Source: Alphaproteobacteria bacterium
GTDB taxonomy: Bacteria > Pseudomonadota > Alphaproteobacteria > Rhodospirillales > Rhodospirillaceae
NCBI GenBank assembly: GCA_012103295.1
Contig: WLXB01000024.1
Span: 1 to 33,748, forward strand
Direction of reading: 5' to 3'
DNA: 33,748 nt
Shown here: piece by piece, positions 24,542-33,748 of the stretch
How positions within the stretch are numbered: the stretch's first letter is position 1
Layout of the letters: each line of letters begins with the position of its first letter
Position numbers and translations under genes: made by a program
Notes under the pieces: generated by a model
What the model was told of the DNA's origin: nothing
Databases searched by the model: none
The model's input: only the letters and a program-made list of their open reading frames with translations

Positions 24542-24940
24542 ATGAATATCGGTGAAGCCTCTAAGCTGTCCGGATTGCCGGCCAAAACCATCCGCTACTA
24601 CGAAGACACCGGCTTGATCGCGCCTCCGGCTCGGGCCGAAAACGGCTATCGCGATTACTCGGATACCGACGTGCACAAACTCCGGTTCGTCCGCCACAGC
24701 CGCGGTCTTGGGTTTTCTGTCGACGAGTGTTCGCAGTTGCTGTCTCTGTACGAAGACAAAGGTCGACAGTCTGGCGATGTAAAAGCCATCGCCCAGAAAC
24801 ATCTCACCGAGATCGAAGAGAAGATCCGCGAGCTACAAGAGTTGCGTTCAACGCTCGATCACTTGGTCAACACCTGTCATGGCGACGGTCGGCCCGACTG
24901 CCCGATCTTAGAGGGTATCGCGGACCCGGCGAGCATTTAG
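24542..24940 (+). CDS. cueR: Cu(I)-responsive MerR-family regulator CueR
   Basis: The 132 residues comprise a MerR winged helix-turn-helix (1-70, with NIGEASKLSGLPAKTIRYYEDTGLI), a long dimerisation helix (about 75-108) and a metal loop. C112 and C120 lie in TCHGDGRPDCPIL. Their 8-residue spacing, and Ser77 in the position that marks monovalent-metal sensors, are those of E. coli CueR. It should activate copper-export genes when Cu(I) (also Ag(I) or Au(I)) binds. AAGGAG lies 7 nt before the ATG. Its neighbours are not obvious copper exporters: an FAD monooxygenase operon is divergent and the MoxR/PepSY operon is convergent. The copper island ends about 9 kb away. No CopA ATPase or CopZ is in the window. 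Confidence 0.93.
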   Translation: MNIGEASKLSGLPAKTIRYYEDTGLIAPPARAENGYRDYSDTDVHKLRFVRHSRGLGFSVDECSQLLSLYEDKGRQSGDVKAIAQKHLTEIEEKIRELQELRSTLDHLVNTCHGDGRPDCPILEGIADPASI

Positions 24941-24943
24941 GCG

Positions 24944-24990
24944 CAAACCCGACATAAGGTGATGGAATAACAGCGCGATGTCGGCGTTTG
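24944..24990 (+). other. Imperfect long-loop inverted repeat after cueR
   Basis: CAAACCCGACAT (24944-24955) is complementary to ATGTCGGCGTTTG (24978-24990) with a single bulged base. The loop is 22 nt. It starts 4 bp after the cueR stop and lacks a T-run, so it is a possible RNA-stabilising stem or weak rho-dependent element rather than a terminator. Confidence 0.3.
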
Positions 24991-25079
24991 TTAATCTGTA
25001 TTCGTTTGAATAGAGGGTCATGGGTTTGATTCAACACAATAATTTTAAGTAGATGCCGTCATGCATGGGCTCGTTCCAC

Positions 25080-25103
25080 GCAAAAGCGCGTTTTGCTTTT
25101 TTT
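25080..25103 (+). terminator. Rho-independent terminator for cueR
   Basis: GCAAAA (25080-25085) pairs with TTTTGC (25091-25096) around a GCGCG loop. Seven T follow at 25097-25103. It is oriented for plus-strand transcripts and lies 140 bp after the cueR stop, just short of the convergent gene's stop at 25110. The stem is short but the T-tract is strong. The 140 bp between cueR and the hairpin hold no gene I can support. Confidence 0.6.
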
Positions 25104-25109
25104 ACCGCT

Positions 25110-26657
25110 TCACATCCACTTGCGTTTCCACCAGGCGATCGGGCCGGTGAGGGCCAGAATGATCGCCAGAATCGCGACCAGATCATTCACCCAAATGAAC
25201 TCGCCATGAATGATATTGCCGGTGTGAATGTCGGCCAGAAACAGAAAGAACGTCGTGCCCTCAATCGGGGGGTAATTCACGCCCGAGGGCTCGAAGCCAG
25301 TTGCCAATGTGCCCTTGGAAATCATCCGTGAGTTTTTCAGGTACCACGTGTCGCCGCTGCGGGTGGCATCGGTCATAGCCAGGTGATCTGCCGGCATCTC
25401 GACAAAGGTCCAGTCTGTATCGCCGATCTTGCGATAGGCGTTGCCCCGGGTGCCGATGCCGACGAACAGGTATTCGCCTTCCCGCAGCAAATTGACGAGG
25501 CCGGCATCTGTGCCGCCCGTCGTCGGTAGGGTTTGGTCTACGGCCCAGGTGCGTCCACTATTGTCAGAGGTCAGAACGCCAAATCGGGTGGAGACGGAAA
25601 GCCGGTCGGGCTCGTCGGGGTAGGCGACCACATATCTGACTTCGCCTTCCAATGACTCGAATTGATAGATTGGCGGCAGGCTTTCTCGCTCCAGCCGCAC
25701 CGTCTTGCCGTAGTCGATTAGGGCGAAGATATGATCGACCATGACGCCGGTAATGCTGAGATAAAGAATGGGGACAATCGCGACGATGCCGATCACCGGG
25801 CCGTGGCTGCGATAGAGCCAGCGCAGAATCTGTTGGCGCTTTTTGAGTTGTCCACCCGCTTTTTCATTGCGCCATTTGCGCGGCAGCCACCAAAACATGA
25901 AACCGGTGGCACCTAGGATGCCCATAGCGATGCCACCATAGTCGTTGATCAAAGTGGACCAGGGTTGCGTCAGCGCCCCTTTACCCACATGCAAGTCGAG
26001 GACAAAGCGGTTCAAGGCTACGGTGTCTGGCAGGCCGGTCACTGTAACTTCATCTACATCAACCCAAGTGATGTCGTCGGGCTGTGCAATATCGAAGCGA
26101 AAGAGGCGACCATGATGCACCGCGCCGACCAGCTCTGTCGCAGTGCTGCCCTCGCTCAAGCTGCTGATCATATGGTTGTCGAGGGCAAAGGGTTGGGCGG
26201 CTTGATCGTCAGGACCAAGGGTCCATATGCCGTCGTCGGTTGCGAGGTAAATGAGAGGGCTTTCCGTCGCTGTGACAAAGCGGAACACTTGCGGATGCCC
26301 GCTCTCACCAGCAAATGGAATGTCAGACCAGGTCGCACCACCATCAATCGTTCGCCACAGGCCGCGCTCTGACGCACCGATCCAAAGTTGCTCATCGTTC
26401 GCGTCGACTTGGATGTGACGTATCACGGTTCCCGGCACCAACCGGTCGATGCGCGCCGACGTCACCCAGCTCGGTACACTCCACTGATGCGACCAGCGCC
26501 AATCGTGGTGGTCCAAAATCCAACCGGTGATGCCAAGCACAGACAACCAAGCCAAGGCTGCGAGTCCAGCCCACCGATGTACCAGGCGCACCACAGGATA
26601 GAACCGCGATGCGTTTTTTTGCGTCGTCGTATCACTATCAGCGGTGGCGTCCGCCAT
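25110..26657 (-). CDS. Internally duplicated PepSY_TM-like membrane protein with periplasmic Asp-box (BNR-like) domains
   Basis: The 515 residues have four membrane helices (about 26-49, 237-258, 287-309, 489-510), making two similar halves. Each half has an H-x-x-G...ITG...DH first helix (27-51 and 285-309). A long periplasmic loop follows, then a D-[LI]-H-[VT]-G motif (221-225 and 476-480), and an N-D...G...WW...[RK]KW second helix. PepSY_TM proteins show this helix and LHxG pattern, but the loops here are beta-rich and carry Asp-box motifs. These are SxDxGxTW-like: TIDGGATW at 103-110 and SDNSGRTW at 364-371. They also contain propeller-like phrases such as TDDGIWTLG. The AGGA ribosome site overlaps the stop codon of the aldo/keto reductase gene, implying coupling. 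Possible roles are sensing or electron/metal transfer; unproven. Confidence 0.75.
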   Translation of the reverse strand: MADATADSDTTTQKNASRFYPVVRLVHRWAGLAALAWLSVLGITGWILDHHDWRWSHQWSVPSWVTSARIDRLVPGTVIRHIQVDANDEQLWIGASERGLWRTIDGGATWSDIPFAGESGHPQVFRFVTATESPLIYLATDDGIWTLGPDDQAAQPFALDNHMISSLSEGSTATELVGAVHHGRLFRFDIAQPDDITWVDVDEVTVTGLPDTVALNRFVLDLHVGKGALTQPWSTLINDYGGIAMGILGATGFMFWWLPRKWRNEKAGGQLKKRQQILRWLYRSHGPVIGIVAIVPILYLSITGVMVDHIFALIDYGKTVRLERESLPPIYQFESLEGEVRYVVAYPDEPDRLSVSTRFGVLTSDNSGRTWAVDQTLPTTGGTDAGLVNLLREGEYLFVGIGTRGNAYRKIGDTDWTFVEMPADHLAMTDATRSGDTWYLKNSRMISKGTLATGFEPSGVNYPPIEGTTFFLFLADIHTGNIIHGEFIWVNDLVAILAIILALTGPIAWWKRKWM

Positions 26658-26666
26658 AGCCTGTTC

Positions 26667-27659
<993 letters not shown>

Positions 27660-27676
27660 GAGCGCCAGTGTAACGC

Positions 27677-29740
27677 CTATCGGCCTTCGCGCCACCAGGT
27701 CAAAAGCGGCAGGGACAATAAGACGATCAAAGCCAGCCACGCCGGAATGAGGGCGATTTCACGCACGCCGTCGACGACATATTGATCGTTGGCCTTGAAC
27801 CCAATCCAGGATTGGCCGTGCGCAATCCGCTCCGGCGCGACACGCCGCACAGTTGGTACACCGCGGTCAGTCACCCAGAACAAACCGCCGCCGGTCGCTT
27901 CGACAACTGGCTTGAGGCGTTCTTCCGTTGATATGACATCTTGATTCTCAAGCGGGTTGGCTGCCCCTACGGCGACAACGGTCGATAATACGCCGTCGTT
28001 GATACGGTAGAGCCCTTCATCGTCGGCTGGAACTTGCGCAACAAAGCGACCACCTTCAGTGTATTCCGGTTGCACGACCTGATCAGATCCGTCAGGTGCC
28101 GTCACCGTCACGGCGCGCACCCGGTCTTCTAAGCTGGTTCGGACAACGCTGATGGCGCTGCCGTCCACTGTTGCCGTCAGTGCTTCTTCCTCTAACTCAG
28201 GTTCCTTCATCAGCCAGTGGGCAAGACGGCGTAGCATTTCTGCTTGTGGTCCACCGCCATCAAAGCCTTTGCTCCAGAGCCACATAGTGTCGCTAAGCAG
28301 TAGCGAAACCCGGCCTTTGCCGACACGATCAAGCATCAGTAGTGGCCGTTCACCGGCCCCCTGCATCAGTTCCTGTCCCGACGACGACAGCACTTCGACT
28401 TGGCGCAACCATCGGCCCCACGTCGGTTCTGTTTGTCCGAGTGGGGATAGTGATGCGGTCACCGGGTGGCGCGCGCCGGCGTCACTGATGCGGGGCAAAA
28501 ACGGACGGTCATAAACCAAGCCAGTTGGGGCAGCGGGCAGAACATTTTGCAGTGGACTATCGAACAGCGAAAATGAGTCCGCATACTCAGGCCCTACGGA
28601 CAGCATCACAGCGCCGCCATCGAGCACGTAGCTCGCGATATTCATCATGAATTGGAAGGGCACCAGGCCGCGGCGGCTGTAGCGATCAAAAATGACCAGG
28701 TCAAAATCATGGAGTTGTTCTTCGAACAGTTCTCGAATGGGAAAGGAGATCAGGGCCAGTTCGTTCAACGGAGTGCCGTCGTCCTTCGACAGGGGGCGGA
28801 GGATCGTGAAATGGACCAAATCAACATTAGGGTCGGATTTCAGAAGGTTGCGCCAAGTGCGCTCGCCGACATGGGGTTGGCCCGAGATAAGCAAAACACG
28901 CAAGCGATCCCTAATCGCGTTGACCGTCACGAGCGTGCGATTGTTGCGCCGTGAAATTTCACCCTCAGCCGGAGCAACTTCCAATTCGAAGACGTTGGAT
29001 CCGGGATGATCGAGTGACGCGACAACCTCGAGTGTCTCGTCGATCCGCATGGTGAATTGCTGTATGGCCCCGCCATCGGTGCGCAAACTGGCTGACACCG
29101 GCGTGCCCGATGGCAGGCTGGTATCTTCGACACGCAGTCGAAGGGCGACTGTTTTTTCGACGAGGCCGAACTCTGGCGCTTCGACCACCACAATCCGGCG
29201 ATCCTGCTCATCACGGCGGCCGGTCAAAAGAACATGCACTGGCGCGTCAATGCCCGATTGCTCTGCTATGCTGGGGGCATCATGGATGATGCCGTCCGTG
29301 ACAAGAACTACACCGGCAAGACGGCTGCTCGGAACATCCGATGTCGCCTTTGATACGGCTTCAAATAACCGCGTGCCATCGCTGCGTCCGCCTGCGGTCT
29401 CTGAGGTCAGGCGCACCGTCCGTACATCTGTTGCTTTCAGTTTGTCGAGGACCGCAGTCAGCTCAGCGACTGTTTCCGCTGTTCTCAAGGGTCGATCATC
29501 AAGCTGTTGCGACAGGCTCTCGTCGATCACTACGACGGCGACATCATTTAAGGGTGTGCGGTTCTCTATGGCGGCGCGCGGATCCAATACGGCGGCGGCA
29601 AGAATGACCAGTGCGATGATGCGTAGCCCAGCGGCCCGTGACCTGCGGGCCAAGGCGTAGCCGGATAGCAAAATGCCGATCGCCAGAACGAACAGCAATA
29701 TTGGAATCGGCACGAGAGCGGAGAAGGTGATCTCGGTCAT
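27677..29740 (-). CDS. Membrane protein with VWA-like and glutamine-amidotransferase-like domains, MoxR operon
   Basis: The ATG at 29740 overlaps the previous stop by 4 bp (ATGA) and gives 687 residues. The frame is open to 29842, but that extension is unlikely. Two helices (about 8-25 and 36-54) anchor the protein. A VWA-like region follows: VAVVVIDESLS near 68, then LAGVVLVTDGIIHD near 145. A beta-sandwich, a GATase1-like domain (RLRVLLISGQPHVGERTWRNLL near 285 to about 510), more beta-rich sequence and a final C-terminal helix (IALIPAWLALIVLLSLPLLTWW) complete it. The VWA motif has D-E-S-L-S, close to the MIDAS D-x-S-x-S. Members occur beside MoxR/DUF58 genes and are thought to act in envelope integrity. 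The exact role is unknown. Confidence 0.75.
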   Translation of the reverse strand: MTEITFSALVPIPILLFVLAIGILLSGYALARRSRAAGLRIIALVILAAAVLDPRAAIENRTPLNDVAVVVIDESLSQQLDDRPLRTAETVAELTAVLDKLKATDVRTVRLTSETAGGRSDGTRLFEAVSKATSDVPSSRLAGVVLVTDGIIHDAPSIAEQSGIDAPVHVLLTGRRDEQDRRIVVVEAPEFGLVEKTVALRLRVEDTSLPSGTPVSASLRTDGGAIQQFTMRIDETLEVVASLDHPGSNVFELEVAPAEGEISRRNNRTLVTVNAIRDRLRVLLISGQPHVGERTWRNLLKSDPNVDLVHFTILRPLSKDDGTPLNELALISFPIRELFEEQLHDFDLVIFDRYSRRGLVPFQFMMNIASYVLDGGAVMLSVGPEYADSFSLFDSPLQNVLPAAPTGLVYDRPFLPRISDAGARHPVTASLSPLGQTEPTWGRWLRQVEVLSSSGQELMQGAGERPLLMLDRVGKGRVSLLLSDTMWLWSKGFDGGGPQAEMLRRLAHWLMKEPELEEEALTATVDGSAISVVRTSLEDRVRAVTVTAPDGSDQVVQPEYTEGGRFVAQVPADDEGLYRINDGVLSTVVAVGAANPLENQDVISTEERLKPVVEATGGGLFWVTDRGVPTVRRVAPERIAHGQSWIGFKANDQYVVDGVREIALIPAWLALIVLLSLPLLTWWREGR

Positions 29741-32490
29741 TGAGTCAGCCGCTGCATAATGGCGGGCAGATGAACTTGATCGGCCTTGTAGTTCCCCGTC
29801 AGCGCATACATCACCAGATTGACGCCAAAGCGATAAGACCATTCTCGTTGGCGTTCACCACCGGGAACGACGGGATAAACCGGCAGGCCCCTACCGTCGC
29901 GCGCCCAAGCGGCTGCCCAGTCGTGACTGCCGATTATGATCGATGACACACCGTCGTTGCTGACCGAGCCGCGTTCCACATAGACCGGCGCCCCTGTGTA
30001 TCGTCCCGGCAGGTCGGGCAGGAGATAAAAACTTCGGCGCAGAACATGATTCTCCGGCACTTGCATGAGTTGGGAGACGTTGAGACGCATCAGCACATTG
30101 TTGAGAGCTTGGCCGACCTGTTCTCCTTCGTCGCCTTCGTTGGCTCCAATTTGATTTGGCGCATCAAAAACGATCGTGCCACCCCGCCCCAGGTAGTCAT
30201 TGATTCTGGCGGCGGCTTGTTCCGATGGTGGCTCCTGATCTGGTGCTATGCGCCAATAGACAATGGGATAAGGGAAGAGCTCATCTGTTTCAGGATTAAC
30301 CTCGGCCGGCGCGGCCATTTCAGCTGACGTTCGCGCGGCGAGGACATCGGTTAGCGCGCCAAGTCCCTGCGCTGACAACTGGTCAATGTTAGTGCGGCCG
30401 GTGCGCACGTAGGCGAGCCGGGTCTCAAGCACGGCATCTATAGTCGCGGGGTCGAATTCGTCTTCTGCCCCTAGAGCAGGGCTAGGGGCAGTGGTGATGA
30501 TCATCAAACCGAGAGCTGCTGTGGCGCCAACGCGGCTAGCTTGTGGGATCGAAACCAAGCCACGTAAGGCGAGCGAAATAAGTAGGTCGATTGTAAACAA
30601 CACCAAAGCAGCAAACAGCAGCCATGGCTTTAACGTGCGTTCAGCGGCGACTGCGTCAAAGTTGGCGACGGCGACATTCGTCGGCCACGCACTCTGAGCG
30701 TCAATCGGTCCGATTGTCGGGCCGAGGTTCACAGCAATCTTTGTTGCGCCAGCGCCGTAGTAGCCCGGTGGGTGCGTTGGTCCGAGGTCTGGGTCGGAAA
30801 TGTCGTTCCGATCGAGAGCCAACACGGTCGGTGGCGGCGTGATCAGCTGGCCGTCACCGGTCAAAACTTCACGCGCCGGCAAACTGGGTGGCAATGCCGA
30901 TGTTACTTCGTTGACGCCGCGACTGAGGTCAAGCACGCGGCGAAGCATGTCGACCATGACCCCTGACAAGGGCAGTGTCGACCAGTCTGGTGTTGCGGTG
31001 ACATGAAATAAAACGACCCAACCTTTTCCGCGGCGTTCAGCGGTGACGAGGGGGGTCCCATCCTCAAGCCGCGCCCAGGTCCGCTGAGTTAGGCCGGGCG
31101 AAGGCTCGGCAAGGATTTGGGAAGACACCAAAACATCGTCTGGCACCGTCAGGCCAGCGAACGGACTTTCCACTGGGAACGGCGCGAGGCCGACCGGTTC
31201 CGTCCATGACATCGTGCCACCGAATGTGCGCCCGCCACCGCGCAGCCGCACCGGCAACAGCGAGTCGACGTTGCCGTCCAGTGTTGCTCCTGCAAAGCGT
31301 ATCAAAACACCGCCGCGGTCTATCCAAGGCTCGAGCAATGTCACTTCTGGGGCCGTGACCCGGTTGCCACTGGCGAGGACCACGACTGCGAGGTCGCGTC
31401 GTAAGAGGTCCGGCAGTGTTCCGCCGCGCACCTCAGCATAGGGCAGCAAAGCTTGAGTGACGTAGTACCCATCCTCTAGGAGCGGTGTGATGATGCCATC
31501 TGGGTTATCAGAAACCACCCCGACTGGCCGTCGGGTCCAGCGGTCATCAAGTAAGTAGATGCTTGCCGCGCCAAGTTCATTCTCAACCATCAGCCGAGTC
31601 ATGCGATTCCCCAGCTCAGTCGGAACGGTAAACCGCGCGTTGCTGACAGCGTCGCCGTCCTCAAAATTAGCGTCTGTTCGCGCCACAGTTCGCCCTGCTG
31701 CATCGAGTGCGATGACGGCCGTGGTGCTCGGCAGAGCGATCGCAGCGGCAGGACGGCGTACCGTTACCTCGATAGTATTGTCATCGCCCTCAGGCACTCT
31801 ATCAGCGGGTCCTAAGACAAATGGGCCGGCACGATCAGCATCGGTTAGGACCGTTAGGCGTCCAAGCTTCTGCAGATACGTGGCGATCTCTTTATCCGCG
31901 CTGGAGGCGACACCGTCTGTCAGCCAGAGCGCTTCTGCAGGTGGGCGTAGATCACTGTCGCGCAAACGTTGGAGCGCCGTTGTCCGATCAGAGGGCCATG
32001 GTTTTGCAGTCATGGCTCGGGCTAAGGCAAGAGCTTGCCCGGGCGGTACAAAGGACAAAGCGTCGGCCTTACCGGTTTGTGTGGGTGCTGTTGTTGCCAA
32101 CAGCACAGGCCGGGATTCTCGCACGGCGCCTTCGAGCAACCGTACTAACGCAGATTGTCGTTGAGTCCATTGCGGCGCCGCCGCCCAGCCATCGTCAACC
32201 ACAACAACCAACGGGCTTTGTTGCATGCTTTGGCGTTGATTGAGCACCGGCTCGGCCAGCGCAACGATAAGGAGGGCGATGCAGGCGAGACGCAGCAGTA
32301 ACAGCCACCACGGTGTGCGCGCCGAAGATTTTTCAGGTGATGACAATCCGAAGAGGAGGCGGATGGCGGGAAAAGCAAGGCGTCGTGCCGCCGGCGGAGT
32401 TACCCGCAGCAGCAACCAGATCAGCGGCAGAACAGCCAGAGCGGTCAGGACCCATGGGCTTGCAAATGTCAGAGCACCGAGCGTCACCAT
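29737..32490 (-). CDS. BatA/DUF4159-domain membrane protein, MoxR operon
   Basis: The 917 residues begin with a BatA N-terminal segment: FASPWVLTALAVLPLIWLLLRVTPPAARRLAFPAIRLL, then a second helix near 62-78. A degenerate VWA-like region follows (VVVVDDGWAAAPQW near 95; the MIDAS serines are absent). A long beta/GATase-like part (about 320-600) precedes two helices (about 640-690). The C-terminal DUF4159 domain (about 700-905) has LAYVRTGRTNIDQLSAQGL, YPIVYWRIAP, YLGRGGTIVFDAPNQ and WSYRFGVNLVMYALTGNYKADQVH. DUF4159 proteins are typical of alphaproteobacterial MoxR clusters; their biochemical role is not known. The start overlaps the DUF58 gene by 7 bp. Confidence 0.85.
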   Translation of the reverse strand: MVTLGALTFASPWVLTALAVLPLIWLLLRVTPPAARRLAFPAIRLLFGLSSPEKSSARTPWWLLLLRLACIALLIVALAEPVLNQRQSMQQSPLVVVVDDGWAAAPQWTQRQSALVRLLEGAVRESRPVLLATTAPTQTGKADALSFVPPGQALALARAMTAKPWPSDRTTALQRLRDSDLRPPAEALWLTDGVASSADKEIATYLQKLGRLTVLTDADRAGPFVLGPADRVPEGDDNTIEVTVRRPAAAIALPSTTAVIALDAAGRTVARTDANFEDGDAVSNARFTVPTELGNRMTRLMVENELGAASIYLLDDRWTRRPVGVVSDNPDGIITPLLEDGYYVTQALLPYAEVRGGTLPDLLRRDLAVVVLASGNRVTAPEVTLLEPWIDRGGVLIRFAGATLDGNVDSLLPVRLRGGGRTFGGTMSWTEPVGLAPFPVESPFAGLTVPDDVLVSSQILAEPSPGLTQRTWARLEDGTPLVTAERRGKGWVVLFHVTATPDWSTLPLSGVMVDMLRRVLDLSRGVNEVTSALPPSLPAREVLTGDGQLITPPPTVLALDRNDISDPDLGPTHPPGYYGAGATKIAVNLGPTIGPIDAQSAWPTNVAVANFDAVAAERTLKPWLLFAALVLFTIDLLISLALRGLVSIPQASRVGATAALGLMIITTAPSPALGAEDEFDPATIDAVLETRLAYVRTGRTNIDQLSAQGLGALTDVLAARTSAEMAAPAEVNPETDELFPYPIVYWRIAPDQEPPSEQAAARINDYLGRGGTIVFDAPNQIGANEGDEGEQVGQALNNVLMRLNVSQLMQVPENHVLRRSFYLLPDLPGRYTGAPVYVERGSVSNDGVSSIIIGSHDWAAAWARDGRGLPVYPVVPGGERQREWSYRFGVNLVMYALTGNYKADQVHLPAIMQRLTQ

Positions 32491-33371
32491 GGCTGTTCAG
32501 CCAAACGATTGTGCAGGCTGACCAACGCTGTGTGGGGCGGCTTGTCGGTATGGTGAACGCCAAAAGTCCAGCCGATCCGATTGGTCAGGGCTATAAGTTG
32601 AGCGCGATGGTCAGCCAGTCGTTGGCGGTAATCTGATCGCACGTCTTCTGTCCGTTCGATAAGGAGTTGGCCTTCATCCTCCATACCCTGAAATCGGATT
32701 CGCCCGTTGTATGGCAGTGACTCTTCTGCAGGATCGAGCACTTGTAGCAGGTGGCCGCGTACGGCGCGTCCCACGAACGACGTTAATGTTGCTTCCAGCG
32801 TTTTGATGGGGACTAGAAAATCACTGATCAACACCACGGCAGAATGACGGGGCAGGGACTCCGGCGCCTGCGGCAGGTCGGTGGTTGGCGCATCGGCGAT
32901 TGAGCGCTCGAGATGGTGTGCCATTTGAATCAAAGCGAGCCGCCCGGACGCCGCCTTGGCATTTGCACCGAGAAGGCTGACACGTTCGCCGCCTTGCAGC
33001 ATGAGCGACGCCAAGCCTAACCCTAGGACGCTGGCACGCTCGGCTTTTGTCGGTAATTTTTTAGAGGATTGAAACGCCATGGACGGTGAGCAGTCACACC
33101 ACAGCGCGCCCGTCTGTGCTGCGTCCCATTCCCGTTCGCGGACAAACACCGGACCAAACTTAGCAGACTGTCTCCAGTCTATCGTGTGCGCTGGATCACT
33201 TTGGGTGTAATGCCGAAACTGCCAGAAGGTATCGCCCGGTCCTGCCCGCCGTCGGCCATGGCTGCCGAGGGACACGGTCGCAGCAACACGATTAGCATCT
33301 ATCAGAAGCGGCGGCAGTGTCGATGCGGCCAGCTCGGCGTTGTGCTGAAGAACCTGGGCGGATACGGGCAT
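32484..33371 (-). CDS. DUF58-domain protein of the MoxR operon
   Basis: The 295 residues show the DUF58 signature HYTQSDPAHTIDWRQSAKFGPVFVREREWD (54-83). A VWA-type MIDAS D-C-S-P-S follows (93-97), with a second VWA strand SAVVLISDFLVP (near 180) supplying the later Asp. It lacks membrane helices, which fits the short cytoplasmic DUF58 form. DUF58 proteins are thought to be substrates or partners of MoxR ATPases. It starts 15 bp after the MoxR stop and overlaps the next gene by 7 bp, so coupled translation is likely. Confidence 0.9.
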   Translation of the reverse strand: MPVSAQVLQHNAELAASTLPPLLIDANRVAATVSLGSHGRRRAGPGDTFWQFRHYTQSDPAHTIDWRQSAKFGPVFVREREWDAAQTGALWCDCSPSMAFQSSKKLPTKAERASVLGLGLASLMLQGGERVSLLGANAKAASGRLALIQMAHHLERSIADAPTTDLPQAPESLPRHSAVVLISDFLVPIKTLEATLTSFVGRAVRGHLLQVLDPAEESLPYNGRIRFQGMEDEGQLLIERTEDVRSDYRQRLADHRAQLIALTNRIGWTFGVHHTDKPPHTALVSLHNRLAEQPW

Positions 33372-33386
33372 AGGAATTCGGCGCGC

Positions 33387-33748
33387 TTAACTCGGGTCAG
33401 CGGCGTCGCGTAGACGTTCAATCACATCGCCAAGGCTGCGGCCATCGGCCCGAGCGGTGAAGCTCAAGGCCATGCGGTGTTGCAAGACCGGCTTTGCCAA
33501 GGCCAGAACGTCATCTACCGAGGGGGCGAGACGCCCATCGAGAAGGGCTCGGGCCCTGACAGCGAGCATTAAGGCTTGGCTGGCGCGAGGCCCTGGGCCC
33601 CAGGCCACCCAATCCCGCACTTCGCTGATCTCTGTCGTCTCCGGACGGCCCGCTCTAACCAGTTTCAAAATAGCGTCGATTACACTGTCGCCGACCGGCA
33701 ACTGTCGCACTAAGGCCTGTGCATCCATTAGGTCATTTGCGGTCATTA
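33387..33748 (-). CDS. MoxR-family AAA+ ATPase, C-terminal part (5' end outside window)
   Basis: Only about the last 120 residues are present; the Walker motifs lie beyond the window edge. What remains is the AAA lid region typical of MoxR: the V-R-D-W-V-A-W-G-P-G-P-R-A-S-Q-A-L sensor-2-like segment, then AVRARALLDGR, APSVDDVLALAKPVLQHRMALSF. MoxR proteins act as chaperone-like ATPases on VWA-domain partners. Here the partners would be the DUF58, BatA/DUF4159 and VWA/GATase proteins encoded directly downstream. Confidence 0.9.
   Translation of the reverse strand, partial: MTANDLMDAQALVRQLPVGDSVIDAILKLVRAGRPETTEISEVRDWVAWGPGPRASQALMLAVRARALLDGRLAPSVDDVLALAKPVLQHRMALSFTARADGRSLGDVIERLRDAADPS

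Noticed and set aside
29049-29660. 203-codon plus-strand frame opposite the VWA/GATase-like gene
   Set aside because: Ser/Arg/Thr-rich low-complexity translation, antisense to a gene with clear domains; treated as a shadow.
31559-32164. 201-codon plus-strand frame opposite the DUF4159 gene
   Set aside because: Same Ser/Arg-rich shadow pattern with no domain or ribosome site.

Overview
The window reads as a gene-dense, moderately GC-rich piece of a Gram-negative chromosome, most likely from an alphaproteobacterium. Periplasmic copper proteins, a lipoprotein outer-membrane efflux channel, a CueR-type regulator and a MoxR/DUF58/DUF4159 operon all fit this. The taxonomic call is inference from gene content. 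I found no rRNA, tRNA, CRISPR array, insertion sequence or phage gene, and no gene-free stretch longer than about 200 bases.

Layout. (1) 1-4786, plus strand: an alpha/beta-hydrolase-fold protein (5' end outside the window), a six-helix membrane protein, a secreted DUF1330 protein, a glutaredoxin-DinB fusion, and an Old Yellow Enzyme/2,4-dienoyl-CoA-reductase-like flavoenzyme. Two of these have altered catalytic residues. (2) 4794-7213, minus strand: a three-gene run of NmrA-like protein, HSDL2-like short-chain dehydrogenase and isochorismatase-like hydrolase. (3) 7378-15850, plus strand: a copper island. It holds a small Cys/His exported protein, a TolC-type lipoprotein, a two-domain multicopper oxidase, a YcnI/DUF1775 copper protein, a CopC-CopD-C-terminal-domain fusion, and two ABC-2 type permeases without an ATPase. 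(4) 15873-19893, minus strand: a beta-lactamase-fold serine hydrolase broken by an in-frame stop, a KefB/KefC antiporter and a serine acetyltransferase, with a divergent Lrp/AsnC regulator at 20108. (5) 20592-24462, minus strand: an FAD monooxygenase gene frameshifted in a six-base homopolymer, a secreted M29-like protein that appears to lack most metal ligands, and a secreted M20 amidohydrolase. (6) 24542-24940, plus strand: a CueR regulator with its own operator. (7) 25110-33748, minus strand: a tightly packed operon of MoxR ATPase (partial), DUF58, BatA/DUF4159 protein, VWA/amidotransferase-like membrane protein, aldo/keto reductase, and a four-helix PepSY_TM-like protein whose periplasmic loops carry Asp-box (BNR-like) motifs.

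How they fit together. The copper island would bind, oxidise and pass on periplasmic copper. CueR, about 12 kb away, is the only copper sensor seen, and its only visible operator is its own promoter. CysE and KefB could connect cysteine/glutathione supply to glutathione-gated potassium efflux. The MoxR operon looks like a cell-envelope system with a redox enzyme and an unusual membrane protein added at its 3' end.

The least ordinary items are the internally duplicated PepSY_TM/Asp-box protein, the two-domain oxidase with its orphan permeases, the glutaredoxin-DinB fusion, the group of enzymes with missing catalytic residues, and the two interrupted genes.
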